DNA from: Brasenia schreberi
Lineage: Eukaryota > Streptophyta > Magnoliopsida > Nymphaeales > Cabombaceae
Assembly: GCA_036023115.1 (NCBI GenBank)
Contig: JAYKKT010000089.1
Location: 13,841,001-13,905,000 of the forward strand
DNA: 64,000 nt
Direction: 5' to 3'
This document shows, in pieces, positions 13,629-25,384 of the stretch; the first letter of the stretch is position 1; the number at the start of each line of letters is the position of its first letter. The position numbers and the translations under genes were made by a program. The notes beneath the pieces were generated by a model that was not told the origin of the DNA, ran no database searches, and saw only the letters and a list, made by a program, of their open reading frames with translations.

Positions 13629-14600
13629 TGTAAATAAAATTTTTCGGTCTTGTATCAATTTAAAACTTCATTTACAAAAATTGTGCATGAGTATGCCAGC
13701 AAGTTTACTTAAACTTGTAAAGTGATTTTCTAACTATTAGGCGATTGTAGACAAGTAGGTTCTTAGAATCATAGGTCTTCTTGAACCGGCACTCAAGGGT
13801 CAGTCTAGACACTTAAGAAGAGTGATTAGTGATATGAGATTTCTTCAAAACATTTTTCAATTAAAATGGATTTTCCAAAATAAGTCTATCATTCACTAGA
13901 CAAAAACCAATTTCAGTCATGTAAAACAAAATCGGTTTTGTTTTCCAACAGATGAGTTTTAAATTTTTTTATGGTTTTCTTTGGATTCAAAAATCTTGAA
14001 AATTTTATCTAAGTAAGATCTATGTATGAAGCTTTATTGGATATTTTTATTTATTTATTTGCTTCTTTAGATGATCCGAATTAAATCAGGGAAGATTCCT
14101 AACCGAATGTGATTTTGAAATTCAGAACAGTTTATGTGACTGAAATACAGAGCCTCACTAAAAGGCTTGTATCTCTGCACATAAGATTTTAATTTTTATA
14201 AAATTATTCAAGTTAAAAATCTATGGATGTTAACTTTCCAACGAAACCATTTTCATGATTTTTGGGTGTATACGAACAAAGTTATACAGGTTTTCCCAAA
14301 GGTCTATCGCGACAATTTAAACACAGACAAATTCTATTTCGGGTTGAGTTTGGTATTTAATGATTTTATTCTTGGCCTCAACCGTATTCAAAATTTTTAG
14401 AATTTTTATTGAATGTTAAGCTTCAATATTTAGACCAAATTTTAGAATATTTCGATTAGAAACAAGGGCTAGAAAATTCGAGAATCAAACATGATTTATG
14501 TAGGATGTTGAAATCTGTAGAGTTTTCTTTTTAGAAATTAATGATGCATCCGATTTGATCCTTAATATGTTAGTGATCATAAAAAAAAAAATTATGTTGA
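13629..14600 (-). repeat. decayed Tat-type LTR relic
   Basis: From TGTAAATAAAATTTTTC the sequence follows the same word order as the 5' end of the minus-oriented Tat LTRs. It has 'gtatgccagcaag', then 'gcgattgtagacaag', then 'cttcttgaaccggcactcaagggtcagtctag' in shorter recognisable words, and later 'ctgaaatacagagcc' and 'ggcttgtatctctg'. The far end is lost. It is clearly older than the solo LTR at 14842. Confidence 0.55.
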
Positions 14601-14689
14601 GGACTTGTGTTCATTTGGGCTTGCCACTGAGAAAGCATACTCTCAATGGATGAAGAAAAATCAAGATGGGATGCACATGAGGTGAGCCC

Positions 14690-14730
14690 AAACCAAAATC
14701 AAGATGGGCTATCCATCTTGATTTTGGTTT
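14690..14730. repeat. perfect short inverted repeat (18-bp arms, 5-nt loop)
   Basis: AAACCAAAATCAAGATGG (14690-14707) is followed by GCTAT and then the exact reverse complement (14713-14730). A related direct word 'aaatcaagatggg' lies at about 14658. The origin is unknown. It could be a transposon end or fold-back debris. Confidence 0.9.
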
Positions 14731-14841
14731 AGCCTCCTGAGATTCTACTCTACTTGATCTAGTATCTTTTCTAGTAAGATTGTATTTTATAGTTTTAAAT
14801 ATTTTATTTTTATTTTTTAAAACTATTTCTTTTAAGACATT

Positions 14842-16704
14842 TGTAGACGTGAAATTTTCACTCCAAGCCTATGTAGAGACTTGGAATAAAACTCTCAACT
14901 CTACTTGATGCGGGAGCGTGCCAGCTAGTTTTTAAAAACTAGCAAAACTGAATCCGACTACCGATTGTGGTTAAGTGGGCTCTTTTCGCATTAGACCTTC
15001 TTTAACCGATGCTCAAGGGTCGGTCTAAGTGCTTAGAGATTCCAACTAAATGGGTGAAACTTCTAAATTCACGTGAAAAGCAGAGGTGTTGAGAATGAAA
15101 ACATGTGTACTTGATTCAAGTTTCAAAATGAAAAAGTTCTGAAAAACAAAAAATTCTATTTTTAGGAATTGTTTCCCGAATCCTTTTGGATACCTTTCAA
15201 ATCTCCTAAAATCATCAAATTTTTACAGGCTAAAGCCTGAGATGTGAGGAATCTGTATCATCTTTCAGATCATGATTCAGAATTGTATTATTGCAAAATT
15301 AAATCTCAGAAATATCTCTACTTAGGCACCCGAAACTATTGTCACAAAAATATAAAGACTCAAAGATGAGCATGTATCTCAGTGCTCAGAGTTCTAAATT
15401 TAATGAATTTAATCTTGATGGAAAGCTATGGATGTCAACTTTCTAATAAATCAAAATTTATCAATTTTGGATACTCACAAATAAAATTATGTGATGAAAA
15501 CCTAGACTCTATTGAAGAAAACTGATTGGACAGACAATTTACAAAAACTATTCCGATTTTGCACAATTTTAATTATGATGTTGCACGGTCCTAAAATTCT
15601 TGAAAATTTTATTAGAAGTGGGCCTGTGTATGTGTAATAAGTGTAAAAGTTTCAAAACAATTAGAGCAGAGGTTCGAGAATTAAAAATCAAGCAATCCAC
15701 ATATGTAGAGATGGTGAAATCTAGTTTTCAGGTTTTTAGAATCATACGTGATGCAAATTCACACGAATTAAAAAGCAACAACCCAACATCACAAATTGAA
15801 ATTGCTGAAGGAAAATGAATGGAAATATACTTAATACCTTAAGCATAGAGGAGATTAGAGAATATAGAGTGTTTATAGAATATAGAGAGGTATAATCAAG
15901 AAATCAAACACATAGAGTGTATATTTAAAGAAAGGGAAATTTCAGCAACATCTACTTCTATTACATCATGAGGGGAGACAAAGCTCCATTAATACAACCC
16001 CTTTTGAATTGAATTTGAAGAAGAGATGTATAAGAAATAAAATGGAGTAGCACTTACTGGACTTACACAAAGAAATGTTCTCCAAAGTAGTAGCCGACCA
16101 CCCCTTTTCTTCACCCTTTCCCCTTTTCTTGATCACTGACCTTTCACAAACCAAGGCCTACCTTCTACACTCCCCTTTCCATCTCTAGGCTATTTCCTAG
16201 CAGCTCTCATACCTCAAATGTATAAGACCTTAATCAACCTTGCTTGATGGTTGTTTTTTACTTTTCTTGATTTATGTTGATATGTGGGCTGGATATACAT
16301 TTGATAAACCTTTGGAATCAACCCCTAAGCTCAATCATTTTCAATTTGCATAAGCCGGCCAATCCTTGTCCCAAGGTTGCATTTGATCCAAACGAATCCT
16401 TGATTTGATTTAATAACCAACTTGAGCTGCCTTGATGTTGGCCCATTTAATTTGATTTGTTGATGAAGATGTGCTTTTGATTTGATCCTCTCCTTTGCTT
16501 TCGAGCTTGAGCTCGATCTTGGATTGAATTGGGCCCCACCTGTTCGCCTCATTTGAACGAATCATTTGGGCTTTTTAACTTCAATTTAAAACCTTTAATT
16601 TGAAATATTTTTAAAATATTTGAACTTTTCATTTAAAAAGGTTTTAAATCATTTGAATTTTCGAAATTGGGTGTTAGGAATTTTTTTGATTTAGGGTGTT
16701 TACA
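14842..16704 (-). mobile_element. solo LTR of a Tat-lineage Ty3/gypsy element
   Basis: It reads TGTAGACGTGAAATTTTC... to ...TTTAGGGTGTTTACA on the plus strand, which is the same ends as the LTRs of the Tat element at 25385-35709. It is bounded by a perfect 5-bp target duplication, ACATT (14837-14841 and 16705-16709). No internal region is present, so it is a solo LTR left by LTR-LTR recombination. Its 1863 bp are shorter than the 2171-bp LTR at 25385. The minus orientation is inferred from the oriented full element. Confidence 0.88.
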
Positions 16705-19211
16705 ACATTGAAATTTAATAATTGAGTCGCATTCCCAATGTTGTTTACATGAGTGACCTTCATGTTTTAGCTTTGTGAGCTAGTCCTTTACCGTTCAAAC
16801 CGCTTTAACCCTTTGATGGGTGTAGGGTCCCTTGGTGTTGGATTATCCTCAATTTGACAAGTCTTTTGAGGTCTTGTTTTGGATTTGATTGTTTATTTTT
16901 GAATTTCAAATGTTTTTGAAATTTGGTAAAATGATCACTTTGCAAACATTTTGTGGGTTTGGTTTCTGATGTCTCATCTTAGACTTTTCAATTCTTTCTT
17001 TGAAGAAAATCATTTAAAACAACAAAACTTCGCTTATTTGGCCTTGAGGGCAGAGTAGTCATTTTTTTAGATTTTGTCAAAATTTAATTTTTTTATTGGG
17101 TTGAAAGTACCCTTATTTTGAGGTTCCTACAAAATTTTGGAATAGAAATGGGTTTGTTTAAGGTGTCTTTATTGAAAAATCTTAAAAGACCCATAATCAC
17201 AATTTTTCTTGAAAAAGCAAAAATTCTAAAATATCTTTTGAAAATTTTTGAGTGTTCACAATTTATATTTGCATATCTCTTTGTATATTTATCTTTCTAG
17301 ATATCCTATCACTATGTGTATATATGTTACAAAGTGTGTCTTTTCTATGACAACTTTTGCATTCTATATCTTTCTCAGTTAGGTCAATTCGGTTGTTTAT
17401 CTATGAGTCTTTAACCTTATATGTGTTCAGCTGTTATATAGTGGTTTAGTATTTAGTCTTGAGATTAGAATCTTTTTATTTGTCTACACCTAGCTCAACT
17501 CATTTGCATCATATTTGGTTTGCAATAGCATTGTGTTAGAGTGCTGCTAATTTGGTGTTTAGTGGTTATTGATTCCTATATGATGGATTCACTTGTTTAA
17601 GATCAATTTCTATCTAGTCTTTTACAAGCTCAGTTTTGTCCTAGCTATTTTTATCTAGAAAATATTTAAAAAATGTAGGTCATGTAGCAAAAGCCTTTGT
17701 GCTCAATGATTTTTTGGTGTCTCTTGTTGAACACTCTCCAAGAATCACCTTTAAGAAGGATTCCTTCACTGTGTCTATTTCTTTTTTTATAATTACATAT
17801 CTATTAAAAGTATGTTAAGTGTTGAAAGGAGGCATTATAGTATGTTTATTTCTTTTCTTAGATTTTCTATAACTACATAGTTTTTTTTGGTTCGTATAAT
17901 TGAAGTGAAAGTTAAGTAAGGGATTTGGAGGAGTTTGATGGCTGATTAATAGATTTAACTAACATAAAGTCCTTTTTCATTCAATATGCACCGGATCTAG
18001 GAGTGACTTATTTGAGCCTCTGTCAATTTGTATATCTAGTCCAATATGTTATTTTATCCGTTAATGCATGCATAGTTAAGTAGTTGTTTTGTTTTTGGTT
18101 TCTGTCATGATAGATCAATAGTTGTAACTCTCACTTCTTGACAATTGTTTAGACTTGTATAGATAGTGAGGCTAGCTGATTTATATTTCAACATGCTATT
18201 GCCTTTTTTAAGAAAATCAAAGAAATTACCTGGTATGTTTCTATAGCTGCATATATCATATAGTAGTGTCTTATCATTCATCCAATAGTTTAGAACTTGA
18301 GACAATTTTTTATATTTGGACTATTATATGTATGTTATTTTCATCTGAATTTTTTGATATAGGTCACAAAATAGTGACAAGGGAGCAAGGGATTCACGAT
18401 GAAAACTTGATTAGATAGGGACATTCCCTTGTTAATTAACAAAGGATTGATAATAAAAAAATTCATTATTGTTTAGCAATGGAAAGTTACCTATCATAGT
18501 GAGCATAGCAAGGACTTTACAATGGTTTCTCAAGAGAACAACAGATTCCATGCAATTTAACCACAAATACACACAAAAAAAATTTGATTGCTAAGTCATT
18601 GCTGATCAATTTCTAACTTGGTTATCAAGGGATTGGCGACAAATTTTTTTATTACCATCCTCACGTTGTTGTAGTGTAAGTCATTTAACAATAAGAGGTC
18701 TAAGCCATCCTCACGTTGGCGATAATTAATATAAAACTTTTTATGAAAGTAGAGATAATGTATCTTATTAGTTGTTTCTAAGATAATCATCAAGAAAACA
18801 TCTATTCTACATACAAATAAAAAAATACAATTACAAGCTTCATGTCACCTATAATAAATATAAAAGACTTTGGACAGACTCTCTTATGGACAACAACCAC
18901 CTTTGATACATAGAAAAATAAGGGCAAAGATTAACCCAAGAAAAAGCAAAATATAGTGACAACAAATAAGTGAAAGGTACCACATCCAATACATAGGCCT
19001 TAATGACTATCATACATGGAGAAATGAAAAAAAGAAACAGATAGAAGACATTTATTATTTGGAGAAAAGATGGAGTCTTAATTTGAAGGAGGATTTTCTG
19101 CAACAAGGGTGGAGATTTCCAAAGCCTTCATAAAACAAGATCTCTTGGTACAAGAAGTATATAAAAAAGAGAAATATGCTAACACAAGCTACAAGGAGAT
19201 CCTTCTTTAGT
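16705..19211. other. AT-rich intergenic DNA, probably old repeats
   Basis: No domain-bearing frame was found. Words near 18400-18480 ('cccttgttaa..aaggat') recur near 13200, suggesting an unidentified dispersed repeat. A 14-bp word, CCATCCTCACGTTG, occurs twice near 18655 and 18707. Confidence 0.35.
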
Positions 19212-19835
19212 TGAAAGAGAAAAGATCTTTCAACTAGTCAACCTATCTCACAATAGCCACCAAGCATGCTGCAAAATAGCTTCTATACTAAGCAAAGAAC
19301 AACATATTAGTCACAAGGAAAAATTCAAGAAGAAATTAAAGGGAAAAACTCAGGGATCTCATGTTGTAGTCACCACAACAACATGGCCAGCAAGAAGAAA
19401 GATAAAAAAAAGTAAAAAAGACCAAATTTTTAGACTACAAATTATAGTTAATAGGGATGTTGCAAACAACAAAAAAGTAGGTTTATCATCAAAAGACATC
19501 AAGAACAAAAGAGACCTTCTAAGAACCACTGTATAAGCATTCGGATTAAAAAGACAACTCAAACACAAACACTCATTATAAAAGAGGGTAAGGAGGCCCT
19601 TCATGAGGCATTGATCAAAATTCCATGAAAAAATACTATAAAGTTAGAGAATGAAAATAATAGGAAGGAAAGAGTGGAGAGTGTGCCCCTTTACCTATCG
19701 ATAGATATAGTAGCTGATACTTATCTTGCCGATACCCTACCCTTATTGGGTGTTGTAATCTTGTGACCAGTAGAAAATCCTTAAAAGCATATCAAGTGCA
19801 TTCCTTGTAAATAGAGGCAAGAAAGAAGGGACCAT
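19212..19835 (+). repeat. 0.6-kb direct repeat, copy A
   Basis: It starts TGAAAGAGAAAAGATCTTTC and runs to '...taaatagaggcaagaaag'. The same word order recurs at 23270-23800 and continues, after the Copia-1 insertion, at 43361-43413. Shared landmarks are 'aaagaacaacacattagtcaca', 'acaacatggcc', 'acctatcgatagatata' and 'gtagaaaat'. It could be the LTR of an unidentified element whose interior is 19836-23269, or a plain duplication. No PBS was found after copy A. Confidence 0.6.
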
Positions 19836-19941
19836 CATTCCCTCTCTCTCTACTGAACACAAAGATCACCATCTCTCTCTTGAACACAAAGACAACCATC
19901 TCTCTAATTTTTCTCTCTCTTCCACCCTCATAGAATCGCAA

Positions 19942-19976
<35 letters not shown>

Positions 19977-22900
19977 TCTCATAGAAGTTGCAACATCTCT
20001 CTATGCATGCGAGTGCGTTCGAGACCCATTGAAGAGGGGAAGGCCCATTTGACTGCATGTTGCTCTCCTTAACCATTACCACCCATACTTCCATTTGAGA
20101 CCTTGCATTCGCACCACTTCCACTAGCAACCACAACAATGCCTCTCCCTTCTTTTGCTTTCCAGCAACCACTACTATCAAAACTGCCAGTCTATCCTTGC
20201 TCCACTATTTCTTCACAATGTGCAAATTGGAACATAAAATGAAAAGAAAAAGAGTTTACTCCATTGTCGTAAGTTGATCTCTATCACAACTCGCCACATG
20301 CCCATTGGAATAGCTAGCCATCAACAGTTGTTGGCATCTCCATCATTGTTTGAAAGGACCTTGACTATTGCCCCTCCCTCCCTCTCCTTTCTAAGTTTCT
20401 CTTTCTCTTCCTCTCATCGTTTCCCACAATTGTGCCTAAATCCCTTAAAAGTGAATGGGATCCACTGACACCCTATATGATCTATTTGACCTAAGTGAGA
20501 CCCAATCTCATCTAGATATAACCCATCTTGAACCGATCCAAAGAAAACTATTTGAGTTGGGTCCCCTCCTAGATCCAATCCGACTTAGCCATCTAAATCT
20601 CACGATTCCCTCCAAACCAAACCCATTCTAAATTGAAACCAATGCAGCTTAAAATCCAATCTCAAATTGGATCCAACTAGGTTTAACTAAACTCGAGTTC
20701 CCAACCAGTTCTGAGGTTCATAGTCCAAATTCCTTCCAAGTTGGATCCTGCTCGGTCCCATGACTTAAAGCCCGATATGATCTAATCAAATCCAACCAAG
20801 CTTCAAACTTCATCCATCTAGTTTAACCAAATTTGATCCCAACTCCATCCATATAAAACCCATTTCCAAAGACAAACCAAACAACCCACCGCCTCCAATC
20901 CATAAAGCATACTTCTTCAGCAAGTCTCATGTGAAGCTCACTAAACACCTAAATCCAAAGAATGTAGATTTATTAAGACAATCGGTTTCAATAGTGCAGG
21001 AAGTTGATCCTTCCTTGATGAAGTAAGAAGAATTTTGGCAAAAAGAACTCAAACATGCCTATATTGCACAAAAAGAGAGCATTAAGAGGTATTATTTTTC
21101 TCAGATTTGATCTCTTAATCCTCTCTCATCCATTTTCCATTCAAAAGGAGCATACTGCGAGTCGAGGTCCTATAAGATTGAAAATTTGTATAAAATTTTC
21201 TTTTGGTATACCCGGTAGGACCTCGACGAGTTTACCAAAATTGTATGTTTAGTGTAAATCTAAATTAACTTTCATTTGATTAGTATCATAGTTAGAATTT
21301 CTACACACTACCCACATGGTGTAGAGCACCATATCTACCTCATATGCACATAAACTTACACTAATGTGCACACACACGTGCACACTCAATAGATATATAT
21401 TTTATTGTATACATCACTTACACATGCAAGCACTTAACATTTTTAGGCTTGTTTAAGAACTAGTCTAAGTTGTAAGCATGGCTTCACATGACTGAGTTAA
21501 TAGGTGGTCTAGGGAAACATATAACTTTAATGATTTGTAACCTTCAAGTAGCATGGATCATGAAAAGTTAGAAATGCTAGTATTCCTTTGAAGTAAAATA
21601 ACAAACTAAAAGCGATACTTGGAATGAGTTAGAAGATTATGAGAAAGAAGCAAAGAGAATCATAAAACATTACCTCAGTCATGAAGAGAAAGATGAATTT
21701 AGAGATTGACTCTATAGGGTGAAGAATAAGAATGGGGTAGTGTCCAACTCCTTTTTTTTCTATAATCATCAAATGCCCTACAAGAGTCATAGTTGTTTCA
21801 AACCTCATTATAGAAAAATGTGATACACCTATATATTGGGACAACTTTGTAACCTCTACTCTATTGGTCCTTTATGAAAAGACCATAAATTAACCAAGTT
21901 AGAAAAGAAGCCAAGTTGATAAGAAACTAGTTCTCAAGGACCTACCAACAAAGGTTCCTTCTACAATCACACATTTAGTCTCATCCATCTCATCAATTTC
22001 CTTAACTCCTACTCAGCCCCAGCTAGGATCTTTCACTTCATTCACCTCTCAAGCATCTTCTCTACTTAATAGCCCACCTTTAGAGCCCTATGAACGTCAG
22101 CATGTTCCTCTTAGGTACTCACTAACGGAGATTCATTCCTCTGTGGTTAACTTTGGATACTCGATCTAGGGGGTCCATCCCTCCATTCCTTGAGAGTAGC
22201 AACTTTTCCTACTCACTTGCCCATGCATCTTCACCAGTGTTTCCTATCCCACCTTCATATTATCCACCTAATACCTTGCAAGGATGTTTCTATAAAAAAT
22301 CTCTCCTTAAGTCTCTACCATTTGTATCTTCACCTCTAATGATTGAGGGCCTATTCCTAGAAACATTGTCCCCTATAGCTATTTCATTACCACTCCCTTT
22401 ATCTCAGATGTTGCCATTACCATTGCTTTCACTTTCACCATTTGTAGAATCTAGAGCCAACCATAAAACATCTAAGTTTATGGCCTTTTCACCATCCACT
22501 ATTAGTCATACACATACTCAACACACTATAGTGCCTCCACTAGTGATCATGCACAGACTCGAGAGTCTCCTCGATCCTAGCATGACGTGAAGTCAAAATA
22601 TAGCCTTCTCAACTCATGAGGTTGTTTCTCTAGATGCAAAGATGGATTCTGATGATGCATCCACTGAGTTGAACCTACCTATACATCTATATTTAGGGGT
22701 ATTACCTCAAAGCTGCTTATTCACAATTCTCTCAATCTCATTGATCTACCACAAGATACCTCAATTCAGTTGATTCAATATGAACTCATTGAGCCTGATG
22801 ATATTAACCTCAACAACCATCATTTGTCCAGTCACTAATTCATGAAAAATGGACGTAGTTATAGCTTCCTCTCGAGTCAGCCATCATCCTATTGAGAATG

Positions 22901-23269
22901 GTGGGTTCAATCTTAATGACCCTCCTTGTTTCACTTTTTTCAATAGTCCAATATCTTTAAGAATTTCCTCTTTTAGTCAACACCTACTCTCGAAACCACT
23001 ACCTTTCGAGAATCTATCTTCTCGTATGGTATCTTCAGCTTTGTCATCTTATCTCATTGGTCCTATAAGTGTCTCATCTTTGTGTGACAATATGAACTGA
23101 TCACCCAAGGTTATAGAACATTTAAACTAGGACAAGCTCATAGCAATTGTCATCTAGTTTGACCCTCCTAATAAGCTCCTTCATACTTCATCACTCCTTT
23201 TAGGGGAAAATCTTATCTCTTCCCTACATTTTCCCATTAGGTCTTGTCTCGTCACTCCTATTTTCTCAT
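19836..23269. other. region between the two 0.6-kb repeats
   Basis: It contains a (TC)n microsatellite at 19943-19972 and a C/A-rich block (20480-20900) whose composition resembles LTR relics. A short inverted repeat TCGAGGTCCTA/TAGGACCTCGA lies at 21162-21172 and 21216-21226. Serine/proline-rich open frames at 22150-23100 show no recognisable domain. If the flanking repeats are LTRs, this would be a non-coding (LARD-like) interior; that is inference. Confidence 0.35.
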
Positions 23270-23800
23270 TGAAAGAGAAAAGAGCTTTCAATTAGCCAAC
23301 CTACTTCACCATAGACACCTAGCATCCTTGCAAAATAGCTTAGATATTGGGCAAAGAACAACACATTAGTCACAACAAAAAATTCAAGAAAAAATGAAAG
23401 AGAGAAACATGAGGGACCAAATCATGCAGTCACCCTAACAACATGGCCCTATAAGAAAAAAGACAAAAAACTAAATTTTTAAACTTTGCAAATTGCAGTT
23501 AAATGGAATGTTGCAAACAACAACAGAGTACATCCAACGTCAAAAGATATCAGAGAACAAAAGAGGCCTCCCAAGAACCACAATCTAGGCATTACAGCTA
23601 AGAAGACATTTCAAGCACAAGCACTTCTATTAACTTTATAAAATATGAAAAGGAGGATCTTCATTAGGCATTGATAAAAATTCCATTGGAAGAGTGAGAA
23701 GAATAGGAAGGAAAGAGTCAAGAGTAAGCCCCTTCACCTATCGATAGATATACTCATCTTGCTAGTACCCTATCCTTGTTGGTTGTTGTAACCTTATTTT
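23270..23800 (+). repeat. 0.6-kb direct repeat, copy B (left part)
   Basis: This is the second copy of the repeat at 19212-19835. It is interrupted after ATTTT at 23796-23800 by Copia-1. The remaining end of the copy lies beyond the element at 43361-43413. Confidence 0.65.
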
Positions 23801-24194
23801 TGTAAGTACTTGGTAATGTCAACCATGAAATATGAGAAGAAGGGCTTTTTTTCCAGATTTCATGAGTTGCTTTTTGAAACAAATAAAATTTATTCAAAAT
23901 TAATTTTACTTTTTGAAAAGGTCCTAGACATCTCTCGGATGAAGCAAAATGACTTTTAAAAAGAAAGCCTAGAGAGAAAACCTCAGAAGATGAAAAAACC
24001 ATATATATATATATATACATAAAAAGAGATAATATATTTTCTTTTTACTTCTTCCTGAGAAAACCTTCTATGGGTAACCTTGTCCCTCTCTCTCCTGTTT
24101 TTCCTATCTCATTTACAGGCACTCAATTGCCGCTGCAACATCACGAACAAAGAGAACAAGACCAAGAGCAACAAGAAAGCGACCGACTTCATCA
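23801..24194 (+). repeat. Copia-1 5' LTR
   Basis: It begins TGTAAGTACTTGG and ends TTCATCA, 394 bp. A TATATA tract near 24003-24016 is a candidate promoter. Relative to the 3' LTR it lacks about 25 bp just after the first 14 bases. Confidence 0.9.
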
Positions 24195-24195
24195 C

Positions 24196-24207
24196 TGGTA
24201 TCAGAGC
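24196..24207 (+). other. Copia-1 primer binding site (tRNA-iMet)
   Basis: TGGTATCAGAGC, one base after the LTR end, is the standard complement of the initiator-methionine tRNA 3' end used by most plant copia elements. Confidence 0.93.
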
Positions 24208-25263
24208 CTCCTTGAACCCCTCGACGACTCCTTAGTAGGTACACCATTTCTGAAAAAAATGATGAGAGAGAAGCATTATCAATGTTGAAAAAAAAAATTC
24301 AGCATAAATATTTACTAATAAAAAAAAGGGAGAAGAGGAAATTGAGAAGAAGAAAGTTGTATTAGAAGTGATATTGAAGCAGATGACAATCATAAGCCAC
24401 CCATCGAAAGCGACTTTAGGTAGGTCGCAGACCTAAAAATATACATATGGCTTGAATGCCATAGAGGCCAGATGAAGAGAAAGAAGAAGAGACAGAGAGG
24501 CCAGGCCGACGACTATAGAACCGTCAACAACTTTCTCTCCTTTTTCTCTTTGTTTCTCTCCCTCTTTGTAATAACTGAAGAGAAGAACATGAGGAACAAA
24601 GCCTAGGAAGCAGAAGAAGAGGAGAGGTGAAGGTCAGGCCAAGCCAATGACGAAGAACCATTGGTAGCCTCCCGCCCCTCTCTTAGACTCTCTCTCTTCA
24701 CGGTTTATCTCTCTCTCCCTCCCTCTCCTCCATTTTCATACCCCTGGGTTTTTGCAAAACCGCGGGTGGTAAACTTCCCAGGGCAACGGTTTTATAGAGA
24801 AATTATTTTTTTGCCACTATACGAAAATTCAAATTACGAAATATCAAGGGACAAAATTAACAAAATATCCAGATATTTTGATGCAAATATACTCATTTAT
24901 CCTTATACTTTCGGAGAAATACTGAGAACACCTTTTTCCTTGTTTTGTCCCTAGTTTTATAATATTTCTAGAAAGGTACTTATATGCTAAATAAACTGCA
25001 GCACAATACTTGGAAATATTTACTCCCTAGTTTTATAATATTTCCAAAAAGGTACCTATATGTTAAATAAACTACAATAGTACTTGAAAATATTTATAAT
25101 TGAGTACTTAGAATTTGTGGATATTGCATTTAGGTGTCTGACTATTTTTTATTGTTGATTGTTTATGAAATGTCATATGTCAATTCATCTGATGCATGTT
25201 TTTATGTTTTCTGTCTAAAAATGTATAAACTCTCTACTTGTTGTATATTCCAAATTATTAAAA
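24208..25263 (+). other. Copia-1 untranslated leader
   Basis: About 1 kb of non-coding leader. Near 24960-25090 the phrase 'tccctagttttataatatttc...aaggtac' is present twice in tandem. The block 'aaaaccgcgggtggtaaac' near 24755 resembles the AAACCG-rich leader of Copia-2. Confidence 0.7.
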
Positions 25264-25384
25264 ATGACATCTAGAATTTGTGTGTCTGAATTAGCAAAGA
25301 CGAAAAAGTAAATTGGCATAAATTTCCAAACTTCGAAGAGAAGAATCCCACTGGCCTTAACTTTAGAAGGAGTTGATTATATAC

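Noticed and set aside
22153..22590. 145-codon Ser/Pro-rich frame as a gene
   Set aside because: No domain, atypical composition, and it lies in the non-coding interior between the 0.6-kb repeats.
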